From assembly GCA_045603545.1 (NCBI GenBank), contig JAZUMG010000013.1, forward strand, positions 1 through 42,820: a stretch of 42,820 nt of DNA. Reading direction: 5' to 3'. The translations under genes were made by a program, and so were the position numbers. This DNA comes from CAAGNP01 sp045603545. Lineage in GTDB: Bacteria > Bacteroidota > Bacteroidia > Bacteroidales > UBA932. This document shows positions 1-7,443 of this stretch, in pieces (the first letter of the stretch is position 1; each line of letters starts with the position of its first letter). The notes under the pieces were generated by a model, which was not told the DNA's origin, did not search any database, and saw nothing but the letters and a program-made list of their open reading frames with translations.

Positions 1-108
1 GCCGGTCGCCATCAATCAGTATTGCTACTAATCATGCTGCCCCTCGACTTGCATGTGTTAAGCCTGCCGCTAGCGTTCATCCTGAGCCAGGATCAAACTC
101 TTCATTGT
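1..108 (-). rRNA. rrs: 16S ribosomal RNA, 5' end (partial)
   Basis: Read on the minus strand, the sequence contains the universal 5' 16S segment AGAGTTTGATCCTGGCTCAG followed by GATGAACGCTAGCGGCAGGC and CTTAACACATGCAAGTCGA, which is the Bacteroidales form. Aligning GAAGAGTTTG with E. coli numbering puts the mature 5' end near base 108. The rest of the gene lies outside the window. This is the clearest taxonomic marker here. Confidence 0.98.
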
Positions 109-274
109 ATATTTTTTATATAAATTTCTAGCTTGTCCTGAACTCTCTGTACTAATAAATTTCTCTAAAGAAATCAACGCTTGTACTCTTTTCTTGGTAC
201 TTATAAATTGTACTTGTTCTTCATTATTTCAATCAACTTTTCCTTCTCGGAGGTGTTCCTCTCAAAAGGGACCG

Positions 275-306
275 CAAAGATATGCGGTTTGATGAAAACC
301 ACCAAA
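275..306 (-). promoter_or_regulatory. rRNA operon promoter, Bacteroidota consensus
   Basis: On the minus strand a TTTG (-33, bases 303-306) and a perfect TATCTTTG (-7, bases 275-282) are separated by 20 nt, which fits the Bacteroidota primary sigma consensus. Upstream of the -33 (bases 307-340) lie phased A-tracts on the coding strand, like an UP element. The leader, roughly 109-268, contains a small hairpin (ATTTCT, TTAG loop, AGAAAT) and no gene. Confidence 0.85.
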
Positions 307-344
307 TTTTTTTTACACTTTTTTTGCCAATTTTTGCTAACTCG

Positions 345-608
345 CTAGAATAGACGTGGATAATTTTGATCGAGTTCTTTCATCACTGTACCGATGATGC
401 AATCTCTGAAAAAGGCAGCCTTGGAATGGACATTATACTTCTTGCAATACTCATCAATATACTCGAGTTCCATCCTGTTGAAGCGGATGGTCTTTCCGTA
501 CAATCTAAGGTATCTGGTTTTGTCCTTTCGGAGAAAATCAGGTGTGAGTATCTTCTTATTTTTCTTCTTTCTTGCCAAAGCCCCAGAATTTTCCCCCAAA
601 GATAACAC
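345..608 (-). CDS. small basic protein, ribbon-helix-helix-like (uncharacterised)
   Basis: An 87-codon frame reading away from the arginine operon and ending just upstream of the rRNA promoter. The first ~25 residues are very basic (a KKKNKK tract). The remainder, with KTIRFNRMELEYIDEY, then SKAAFFRDCII and a closing DQNYPRLF, looks like a short beta-strand followed by two helices as in ribbon-helix-helix DNA-binding proteins. The listed start is GTG. A TATCTTTG -7-like box overlaps that start (597-604), so a downstream start such as the TTG giving a protein beginning at ARKKK is possible. No function can be assigned. It resembles, from memory, small conserved Bacteroidota proteins of unknown role. 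Confidence 0.6.
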   Translation of the reverse strand: MLSLGENSGALARKKKNKKILTPDFLRKDKTRYLRLYGKTIRFNRMELEYIDEYCKKYNVHSKAAFFRDCIIGTVMKELDQNYPRLF

Positions 609-634
609 ATATATTTGAAAATATACTATATTTG
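597..634. promoter_or_regulatory. divergent -7 boxes between the small gene and the arginine operon
   Basis: A plus-strand TATATTTG (627-634) and a minus-strand TATCTTTG (597-604) both match TAnnTTTG exactly. No good -33 TTTG is found at 19-21 nt for either, so these are supported by the -7 element only. The plus-strand box would start transcription around 640, almost directly at the ATG of the leader peptide (643), giving a leaderless or nearly leaderless message. Confidence 0.5.
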
Positions 635-642
635 CAACCGAA

Positions 643-696
643 ATGAAAACAGGAGTTAAAATAGTATCTACATCGCAGTCTCGTATCCGACGATAG
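643..696 (+). CDS. arginine leader peptide (putative attenuator)
   Basis: A 17-codon frame starting 8 nt after the -7 box: MKTGVKIVSTSQSRIRR, then TAG. Three of the last four codons are arginine (CGT, CGA, CGA at 682-693). It sits directly upstream of the arginine biosynthesis operon. A leader peptide rich in the end-product amino acid is the hallmark of ribosome-mediated transcription attenuation. After the stop there is a GGGG-TCTCT-CCCC hairpin (696-708) and a T-rich tract (745-760). GTATCT in the leader (664-669) can pair with AGATAC (739-744) just before the T tract. A classical terminator hairpin is not obvious, so the mechanism is inferred; the peptide itself is read directly. Confidence 0.6.
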   Translation: MKTGVKIVSTSQSRIRR

Positions 697-780
697 GGGT
701 CTCTCCCCCATTATTATTGCGTTACTATTATGTATATAAGATACCTTTTTCATTTTATTCAAAACTTCTTAAGACCCTAT

Positions 781-1416
781 ATGAAAATAAATGTGTATGT
801 GGCAAACGAAAGCCACATTAAGTACGCACAAGAAATATGTGATTTAGTTTATGTCTCTGCACAGGAGAGAGGCACTGGCATTGCCAAAAGGACCCCTGAG
901 TACATTGCACAGAAGATGAAATACGGCAAAGCTGTAATAGCTCTAACTGAGACAGAAGAACTTGCAGGATTTGCATACATTGAAACATGGAGCCATACAC
1001 TGTTTGTGGCCAACTCAGGTTTGATTGTTGCCCACAAATACAGAAATACAGGTTTGGCAAAAAGGATAAAGAGAGAGGTATTCAACCTTTCCCGAAGAAA
1101 ATATCCAGATGCCAAGATATTCAGCATTACGACAGGGGCAGCAGTTATGAAAATCAACTCTGAGATGGGTTTCAGACCTGTTCCATTTTCAGAGCTTACT
1201 GACGATGCTGAGTTTTGGGCAGGTTGCCAAGGGTGCAAGAATTTTGACATCCTGGAAAGGAACAACTACAGGATGTGCCTGTGCACAGGTCTGCTCTATG
1301 ATCCAGACGAGAAGAAAAAAAAGAAAAATATAAATAGAAAAAACAATGAAAAAAGTCGTTTTAGCATTCAGTGGTGGTTTAGACACCTCATTCTGCGTTC
1401 CGTATCTAAAAAATGA
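781..1416 (+). CDS. GNAT acyltransferase, probable N-acyl(succinyl)glutamate synthase
   Basis: A GNAT-fold protein of about 184 residues before an A-rich tail. The acyl-CoA pyrophosphate loop is visible as KYRNTGLAKR (R-x-x-G-x-A). The start at 781 (MKINVYV) is preferred over the upstream ATG at 730 because the fold begins there. As first gene of the arginine operon, and with no argA or argJ in the operon, it is the natural candidate for acylating glutamate; succinyl-CoA as donor would match the Pro90 carbamoyltransferase downstream. That assignment is inferred from context. The frame runs 71 bases into argG through a run of eight A (1315-1322); a one-base change in that run, in either direction, gives a stop just before argG, so the annotated C-terminus is doubtful. 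Confidence 0.75.
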   Translation: MKINVYVANESHIKYAQEICDLVYVSAQERGTGIAKRTPEYIAQKMKYGKAVIALTETEELAGFAYIETWSHTLFVANSGLIVAHKYRNTGLAKRIKREVFNLSRRKYPDAKIFSITTGAAVMKINSEMGFRPVPFSELTDDAEFWAGCQGCKNFDILERNNYRMCLCTGLLYDPDEKKKKKNINRKNNEKSRFSIQWWFRHLILRSVSKK

Positions 1417-2542
1417 GAAAGGACTTGAAGTCCATACAGTATTGGTAAACACAGGTGGTTTCTCCAAAGAGGAGGCTGCCAGGATTGAAGAGAGGGCTCT
1501 TACACTCGGGGCGGCAAGCCATACTACAGTAGATGCAGTGGATACCTATTATAATAAGGGACTCAAATATCTTATTTATGGCAACGTCCTTAAGAACAAC
1601 ACATATCCCCTATCTGTAAGTTCAGAAAGGGTATTCCAGGCTTTGGAGGTTCTCAATACTGTGAAGAAAATAGGTGCGGAATATGTTGCACACGGCAGCA
1701 CAGGTGCAGGAAATGACCAGGTACGTTTCGATATCGTATTTGAGATTATGGCCCCTGAAGTGGAGATCCTCGCCCCTATCCGCGAGCTTGAGATTAGCCG
1801 TAAGGAGGAGATTGACTACCTTGTAAAACACGGATTCAACTTCTCTTGGGAGAAATCAAAATACTCTATCAACCAAGGTATATGGGGTACAAGTGTAGGT
1901 GGTGTTGAGACACTTTCATCATCAGGTTACCTTCCAGAAGAGGCATATCCATCACAAAAGGTGAAAGATGGCAGCGAGATCGTGACCATCGGTTTCAAAA
2001 AAGGTGAATTGTGCTCAATCAATGGTGAGGAGCTAAGCCCTGTTCAGGCTATCTACAAACTAAAAGAGATTGCAGAGCCATACGGTATCGGCCGCGATAC
2101 TCACGTAGGAGACACCATTATAGGCATTAAAGGCAGGGTTGGCTTCGAGGCTGCTGCCCCTCTTATCATTATCAAGGCGCACCATCTTCTTGAAAAACAC
2201 GTCCTTACCAAGAATCAGCTTAACTGGAAAGACCAGCTTTCAAACTACTATGGACAGCTTATGCACGAGGCCCAATATCTTGAGCCACTTTCAAGAGATA
2301 TCGAAGCTTTCCTAGAGAGTACACAGAACACTGTTACAGGTACTGTGCAGGTACAATTGATGCCATATCACTTCAGCGTACTTGGTTGCGAGAGCAAATA
2401 TGATATGATGAGTTCAAAATTCGGCGACTACGGTGAGAAAAACAAATCGTTCTCAGGAAGAGATATCGTTGGATTCACCAAAGTTTTGGCCAATCCATTG
2501 AAAATTTTCTACTCTCTACAAGACAATAAGGACAATGAATAA
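1346..2542 (+). CDS. argG: argininosuccinate synthase
   Basis: Condenses citrulline and aspartate with ATP to argininosuccinate, the penultimate step of arginine synthesis, in the cytoplasm. The N-terminus carries the ATP PPi-loop SGGLDTS (residues 9-15). Further on are the family segments HGSTGAGNDQVRF and SINQGIWGTSVGG. Length of 398 residues is normal. The start follows a short A-rich spacer without a Shine-Dalgarno sequence, as usual in this phylum. The 3' end overlaps argC by 8 bases, so translation is probably coupled. Expected to share the attenuator upstream of the GNAT gene. Confidence 0.97.
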   Translation: MKKVVLAFSGGLDTSFCVPYLKNEKGLEVHTVLVNTGGFSKEEAARIEERALTLGAASHTTVDAVDTYYNKGLKYLIYGNVLKNNTYPLSVSSERVFQALEVLNTVKKIGAEYVAHGSTGAGNDQVRFDIVFEIMAPEVEILAPIRELEISRKEEIDYLVKHGFNFSWEKSKYSINQGIWGTSVGGVETLSSSGYLPEEAYPSQKVKDGSEIVTIGFKKGELCSINGEELSPVQAIYKLKEIAEPYGIGRDTHVGDTIIGIKGRVGFEAAAPLIIIKAHHLLEKHVLTKNQLNWKDQLSNYYGQLMHEAQYLEPLSRDIEAFLESTQNTVTGTVQVQLMPYHFSVLGCESKYDMMSSKFGDYGEKNKSFSGRDIVGFTKVLANPLKIFYSLQDNKDNE

Positions 2543-3518
2543 GATAAAAGTTGCGATTGCCGGTGGTACAGGTTATACAGGAGGAGAGCTTCTGAGGCTC
2601 CTGCTCAACCACCCGTACGCAGAGGTGGTTTCGGTTTTAAGCACCACATCTGCAGGGACCAGAGTGGATTCCATCCATAGAGACCTCCTTGGTGATACAG
2701 ACTTGGTATGCACCTCTTCTCTTGATGAGAGCGAGACTCCTGATGTAATCTTCCTGTGCCTTGGACACGGTCTCTCAAGGGAGTTCATCACCAGCAACAA
2801 TATCCCTCAGGGGTGCAAAATCATTGACCTTGGAAACGACTTCAGGGTAGAGAGCACCTACGAAGGGAAGGACTTTGTCTATGGACTTGCTGAGCTTCGC
2901 AAAGATGAGATAGCCAAGTGCGATTATCTCGCTAATCCTGGCTGCTTCGCCACTTGCATCCAACTGGCACTTATTCCACTTGCAGCCAAAGGATTAATCA
3001 GCGATGAAGTCCACATTCACGCCATCACCGGTTCTACTGGTGCTGGCAAAAAGCTGGCAGAGCCTTCACATTTTTCATACAGAAATTCAAACATTTCAGT
3101 ATACAAATCATTTACCCACCAGCACCTGGCAGAGATCGGCATGACCCTCACTGCCCTGCAAGGGGAAGAGATACCTCAGATCAACTTTGTCCCAATGAGG
3201 GGAGATTTCACCAGAGGTATCTTTGGCAGCATCTACACCAAATGCGACCTGTCCAAAGAGGAGGCTACACAGCTTTACAAAGAGTTTTATCAGGGTGCAG
3301 AATTTGTGAAGGTCAGCGACGAGGGCATCAGCCTCAAAGAGGTGGTCAACACCAATAAGGCCCTCCTGCACGTGGAGATGCACAATGGATACATCCACAT
3401 CACCTCTATCATCGACAATCTGGTAAAAGGTGCATCCGGACAGGCTGTACAGAATATGAACCTTATGTTTGGGCTCCCTGAGAGCACAGGTCTCAAACTC
3501 AAAGCCAATGCCTTCTAA
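2535..3518 (+). CDS. argC: N-acetyl(succinyl)-gamma-glutamyl-phosphate reductase
   Basis: NADPH-dependent reduction of the N-acyl-glutamyl phosphate made by ArgB to the semialdehyde. Seen: the nucleotide-binding GGTGYTGGELL at residues 10-20 and the catalytic cysteine in NPGCFATC (Cys137), followed by the TGSTGAGK segment. Length of 327 residues fits the short type 2-like ArgC. It overlaps argG by 8 bases and ends 2 bases before argD. Because the downstream carbamoyltransferase looks succinyl-specific, the natural substrate is probably N-succinyl-glutamyl phosphate rather than the acetyl form (inference). Confidence 0.95.
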   Translation: MNKIKVAIAGGTGYTGGELLRLLLNHPYAEVVSVLSTTSAGTRVDSIHRDLLGDTDLVCTSSLDESETPDVIFLCLGHGLSREFITSNNIPQGCKIIDLGNDFRVESTYEGKDFVYGLAELRKDEIAKCDYLANPGCFATCIQLALIPLAAKGLISDEVHIHAITGSTGAGKKLAEPSHFSYRNSNISVYKSFTHQHLAEIGMTLTALQGEEIPQINFVPMRGDFTRGIFGSIYTKCDLSKEEATQLYKEFYQGAEFVKVSDEGISLKEVVNTNKALLHVEMHNGYIHITSIIDNLVKGASGQAVQNMNLMFGLPESTGLKLKANAF

Positions 3519-3520
3519 TT

Positions 3521-4645
3521 ATGGAACTTTTTGACGTATATAAACTCTGGCCTATCGAACCGGTAAAAGCCAAAGGATTGAAAATATGGGATAAGGATGG
3601 TGTGGAATATACTGATCTCTACGGCGGACACGCTGTAATTTCGATCGGCCACTGCCACGAAACATATGTAAATATGCTTCAGGAGCAATTGAACAGGTTG
3701 GGCTTTTACTCGAATGCTGTACAGAACTCTCTTCAGAGGGAGCTCGCTTCCACATTGGGAAGGGTCAGCGGATATGAAGATTTCGCACTTTTCCTATGCA
3801 ACTCGGGAGCTGAGGCCAATGAGAACGCCCTTAAACTCGCATCTTTCCATACTGGAAAAAAGAAATTTGTCGCCTTTGAAAAGGCCTTCCACGGAAGGAC
3901 ATTTGGAGCAGTAGCAGCTACTGACAATCCCAAAATCAGGGCACCATTCAACCTCACAGACCATATCACATTTGTCCCTATGAATGATATATCTGCTGTG
4001 GACAAGTGTCTCTCTACAGGTGAGTATGCCGGTGTAATAATAGAGGGAATCCAAGGTGTTGCAGGCATTTATGAACCTAATGCTCAATTCCTTCAGGAGG
4101 TATCATCCCTCTGCAAAAAACACTCTGCAACATTGATACTGGATGAGGTCCAGTCAGGCTACGGCAGGACAGGCAAATTCTTTGCACACCAGCATTCTGA
4201 CATTGTCCCTGACATTGTTACCACCGCCAAAGGGATGGGCAACGGATTCCCTATCGGTGGGGTATTGGTAGCACCACACATCAAACCTTCATACGGAATG
4301 CTTGGGACAACATTCGGTGGAAACCATCTCGCCTGTACTGCAGCTCTTGCAGTCCTTAAGGTCATAGAGGAGGAGAAATTGGTAGAAAATGCAGAGGCGA
4401 TGGGATGCTATCTTATAGAAGAGCTATCTAAAATCCCTGTTTTCAAAGAGGTCAGAGGCAGGGGTCTCATGATTGGAATGGAGCTCAATCCTGGATACGA
4501 GACTTTAAGGGACAGACTGCTGTTTGAAGAGCATATGTTTACCGGTGGTGCCGGCGCAAATGTGATAAGGCTCCTTCCTCCACTTACCATTGACAGGGGG
4601 ACAGCTGACAAATTTATTGATGCTATTAAAAAACTTACTGCATAA
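3521..4645 (+). CDS. argD: acetyl(succinyl)ornithine aminotransferase
   Basis: Class III PLP-dependent aminotransferase converting N-acyl-glutamate semialdehyde to N-acyl-ornithine with glutamate as donor. Visible marks are SGAEANENALKLA near residue 95, the cofactor-binding Asp in LILDEVQSGYGRTG (Asp208), the Schiff-base lysine in TTAKGMGNGFPIGG (Lys237) and TTFGGNHLA. Length of 374 residues is usual. It starts 2 bases after argC and its last base is the first base of the argF' start codon, so the genes are tightly coupled. Confidence 0.95.
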   Translation: MELFDVYKLWPIEPVKAKGLKIWDKDGVEYTDLYGGHAVISIGHCHETYVNMLQEQLNRLGFYSNAVQNSLQRELASTLGRVSGYEDFALFLCNSGAEANENALKLASFHTGKKKFVAFEKAFHGRTFGAVAATDNPKIRAPFNLTDHITFVPMNDISAVDKCLSTGEYAGVIIEGIQGVAGIYEPNAQFLQEVSSLCKKHSATLILDEVQSGYGRTGKFFAHQHSDIVPDIVTTAKGMGNGFPIGGVLVAPHIKPSYGMLGTTFGGNHLACTAALAVLKVIEEEKLVENAEAMGCYLIEELSKIPVFKEVRGRGLMIGMELNPGYETLRDRLLFEEHMFTGGAGANVIRLLPPLTIDRGTADKFIDAIKKLTA

Positions 4646-5598
4646 TGAGACATTTCACTAAAGTTCAAGATATTGGCGATCTTCACGAAGCATTGGCAAA
4701 AGCAAAATTCGTAAAGGAGAACCCCTATGCTGACCAGCACCTTGGGAAGAACAAGACCCTTCTGATGATATTCTTCAATTCAAGTTTGAGGACAAGACTG
4801 AGCACACAGAAAGCTGCCCTCAATCTCGGAATGAATGTTATCGTATTGGATATCAACAGCGGAGCCTGGAAATTGGAGATAGAGCGTGGAGTGGTGATGG
4901 ATGGCGACAAACCGGAACATATTCTTGAAGCCATTCCTGTAATTGGATCATATTGTGATGTGATTGGAGTAAGGTCATTTGCCCGCTTTGAAAGCAAAGA
5001 GGATGACTATACCGAGAAAATTCTCAACCAGTTCATCCAATACTCTGGAAAACCTGTTTTCAGCATGGAGGCTGCCACAAGGCACCCATTGCAGAGCTTC
5101 GCCGACCTTATTACCATAGAGGAGTACAAAAAAACAGCCAAACCCAAAGTGGTATTGACCTGGGCTCCTCACCCTAAGGCATTGCCGCAGGCTGTCCCAA
5201 ACTCATTTGCAGAGTGGATGAATGCAACTGACTATGAGTTTGTAATTACTCATCCTAAAGGATATGAACTCGCAGACGAATTCGTTGGACGCGCCAAAGT
5301 GGAGTATGACCAGAGAAAGGCATTTGAGGGTGCAGATTTCATATATGCCAAGAACTGGTCTGCATACCAGGATCCGAACTATGGCCAAGTTCTATGTAAA
5401 GATATGGACTGGATGGTGGATGAGGCAAAAATGGCACTTACCAACAATGCCTACTTCATGCACTGCCTCCCTGTAAGGAGAAATATGATAGTAAGCGATG
5501 CTGTGATAGAGAGCCCCAATTCCATCGTGATTCCAGAGGCTGCCAACAGGGTTGTTTCTGCGCAAACTGTATTAAAAGAGATACTTACAAGCCTATAA
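4645..5598 (+). CDS. argF': N-succinylornithine carbamoyltransferase
   Basis: Transfers the carbamoyl group to N-succinyl-L-ornithine, giving N-succinyl-citrulline, in the acylated variant of arginine synthesis. Compared with standard ornithine carbamoyltransferase, the carbamoyl-phosphate loop reads SSLRTR (46-51) and the C-terminal HCLP motif is present. The stretch MDGDKPEH places a proline exactly at residue 90. Pro90 is the residue reported to give the Bacteroides fragilis enzyme succinyl specificity, where N-acetylornithine enzymes have glutamate. 317 residues. It follows argD with one-base overlap and is followed by argB after 8 bases. Confidence 0.93.
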   Translation: MRHFTKVQDIGDLHEALAKAKFVKENPYADQHLGKNKTLLMIFFNSSLRTRLSTQKAALNLGMNVIVLDINSGAWKLEIERGVVMDGDKPEHILEAIPVIGSYCDVIGVRSFARFESKEDDYTEKILNQFIQYSGKPVFSMEAATRHPLQSFADLITIEEYKKTAKPKVVLTWAPHPKALPQAVPNSFAEWMNATDYEFVITHPKGYELADEFVGRAKVEYDQRKAFEGADFIYAKNWSAYQDPNYGQVLCKDMDWMVDEAKMALTNNAYFMHCLPVRRNMIVSDAVIESPNSIVIPEAANRVVSAQTVLKEILTSL

Positions 5599-5606
5599 AG
5601 AAAGAT

Positions 5607-6380
5607 ATGAATCAACTTACTGTGCTAAAAATAGGTGGGAACATTATTGATGTCCCCTACCTGCTTGAGAAATTCATAGCAGATTTTGTAAAAATCGAAG
5701 GACCCAAAATTCTTATCCACGGAGGGGGAAAACTGGCCACCGAGATGTCTGCCAAGATGGGTATTGAGGCTAAAATGCACGAAGGGAGAAGGATAACTGA
5801 CTATGAGACACTCAAGTTGGTTACTATGGTATATGCAGGTCTGATAAACAAGGAGATAGTGGCGGGCTTCCAGAAAGACGGATGCAATGCGATAGGACTT
5901 TCAGGTGCAGATGCTAACATCATTCCTGCTACCAAAAGGGCACCCTACCCTATTGATTTCGGATATGTGGGCGATGTGAATCCACTCAAAATCAACGACA
6001 GGTTTCTTTTCTCCCTATTGAGCATGGGCATCACCCCAGTAATATGTGCCATCACCCACGATGAAAACGGAGCGCTGCTCAATACAAATGCTGACACTAT
6101 TGCTTCCAGCATTGCTATAGCAATGTCAAAGCACTACACCACAAAACTTGTATATTGCTTTGAGAAAAACGGTGTACTATCAGACCCCGACAACGATGAA
6201 TCTGTAATTTCACTCATTACATACGACCACTTCCAAAAATTGAAAGCAGATGGGATAATCTCCAAAGGGATGATCCCCAAGCTTGACAACGCTTTCAACG
6301 CCATCAAAAATGGGGTAAATGAGGTAGAGATCAAGCACGCAAGCAATCTGAATATCCAACTGGGCACACTGCTTAAATGA
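5607..6380 (+). CDS. argB: N-acetyl(succinyl)glutamate kinase
   Basis: Phosphorylates N-acyl-glutamate with ATP, the second step of the pathway. The amino-acid kinase fold is recognisable from KIGGNIID (8-15) and the glycine-rich HGGGK (38-42), followed by GLSGADANII and a C-terminal SKGMIPKLDNA segment. 257 residues, close to the family norm without the N-terminal helix found in arginine-inhibited forms, so feedback control by arginine is less likely (inference). The ATG lies 8 bases after argF' and the stop is one base before the next start. Confidence 0.94.
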   Translation: MNQLTVLKIGGNIIDVPYLLEKFIADFVKIEGPKILIHGGGKLATEMSAKMGIEAKMHEGRRITDYETLKLVTMVYAGLINKEIVAGFQKDGCNAIGLSGADANIIPATKRAPYPIDFGYVGDVNPLKINDRFLFSLLSMGITPVICAITHDENGALLNTNADTIASSIAIAMSKHYTTKLVYCFEKNGVLSDPDNDESVISLITYDHFQKLKADGIISKGMIPKLDNAFNAIKNGVNEVEIKHASNLNIQLGTLLK

Positions 6381-6381
6381 C

Positions 6382-7443
6382 ATGTCATTTGATCTGCTGA
6401 AAAATATGGTATCTGTCCCATCCTTCTCACGTGAAGAGGATAAGGTGGCTGATTATATCTGCAGCTGGCTGGAAGATGAAGGGCTGCCCTACAAAAGGGT
6501 CGGCAACAACATTCTTCTCCATAAAGGCTGCGACACAGAGGGGGCACCATCCATTTTGCTGAACTCACATATTGACACAGTAAAACCATCTCCCAAATAC
6601 ACCTTCGATCCATTCAATCCTCCACACACATCAGAGAAAATACTTGGACTCGGGAGCAATGATGCAGGTGGAAGTGTCACAGCCATGCTGTACACATTCA
6701 AGCATTTCCATCAACAGAACCTACCTTTTGATCTCGGTCTCATACTCTCAGCAGAAGAGGAGTGTTCAGGGGAAGGTGGAATTGCCTCATTGTCTGATTA
6801 TATCTCTGAAAATTACGATTTTGCAATAATCGGAGAGCCCACCTCGATGAGAGGTGCCATCGGTGAGAGGGGGCTTCTTGTTCTGGATGGAAAAGCCACA
6901 GGAAAAAGTGGGCATGCTGCCAGAAATGAGGGGATAAATGCCATTGATATTGCCATAAGGGATATAACCAGACTGCAAAACTTCAAATTTCACAAAAAGT
7001 CCCCTTCAATGGGAGATATAAAACTGTCAGTAACCCAAATCAATGCCGGGACACAGCACAATGTAGTTCCGGACACCTGCACATTTGTATTGGATATCCG
7101 CACCACAGAGCAATACACATCAGCGGAGATATGGGAAATGTTGCAGAATGTGACGGAGAGTGAACTGACCCCAAGAAGACTGACCAACAGAAGTTCAGCA
7201 ACACCACAAGGGCATATCCTACTGAAAGCATTGGAGATATGCGGCATAGAGAAGTTCGTCTCCCCCACTACATCTGATTGGATGAAGATAAACATTCCCG
7301 CTGTCAAGATGGGGCCAGGAGACTCTGCAAGATCTCATCAAGCAGACGAATACATATATATAAATGAGATAGAAGAGGGTATCGGAAGATACATCAGTTA
7401 TATCAATACAATAGGAGACATAATCAGAAATGGGAAACACTAA
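6382..7443 (+). CDS. argE: M20 family N-acyl-ornithine/citrulline deacylase
   Basis: Zinc-dependent M20 peptidase-fold deacylase that removes the acyl group. In this variant pathway it should act on N-succinyl-citrulline, giving citrulline for ArgG (inference from the pathway order). Metal and catalytic residues are visible: H63 and D65 in NSHIDTV, D94 in GSNDAGGSV, and the E125-E126 pair in SAEEECSG; a late histidine lies in DSARSHQADEY. 353 residues. The last 14 bases overlap argH. Without the arginine context it could be mistaken for DapE or a generic M20 peptidase. Confidence 0.9.
   Translation: MSFDLLKNMVSVPSFSREEDKVADYICSWLEDEGLPYKRVGNNILLHKGCDTEGAPSILLNSHIDTVKPSPKYTFDPFNPPHTSEKILGLGSNDAGGSVTAMLYTFKHFHQQNLPFDLGLILSAEEECSGEGGIASLSDYISENYDFAIIGEPTSMRGAIGERGLLVLDGKATGKSGHAARNEGINAIDIAIRDITRLQNFKFHKKSPSMGDIKLSVTQINAGTQHNVVPDTCTFVLDIRTTEQYTSAEIWEMLQNVTESELTPRRLTNRSSATPQGHILLKALEICGIEKFVSPTTSDWMKINIPAVKMGPGDSARSHQADEYIYINEIEEGIGRYISYINTIGDIIRNGKH

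Noticed and set aside
366..618. Plus-strand frames opposite the small RHH-like gene
   Set aside because: They are antisense shadows with hydrophobic, low-information translations and no start signals.
730..780. Upstream ATG start of the GNAT gene
   Set aside because: It would add a hydrophobic 17-residue extension that does not belong to the GNAT fold and lies in the attenuator's T-rich tract. The ATG at 781 fits the domain start.
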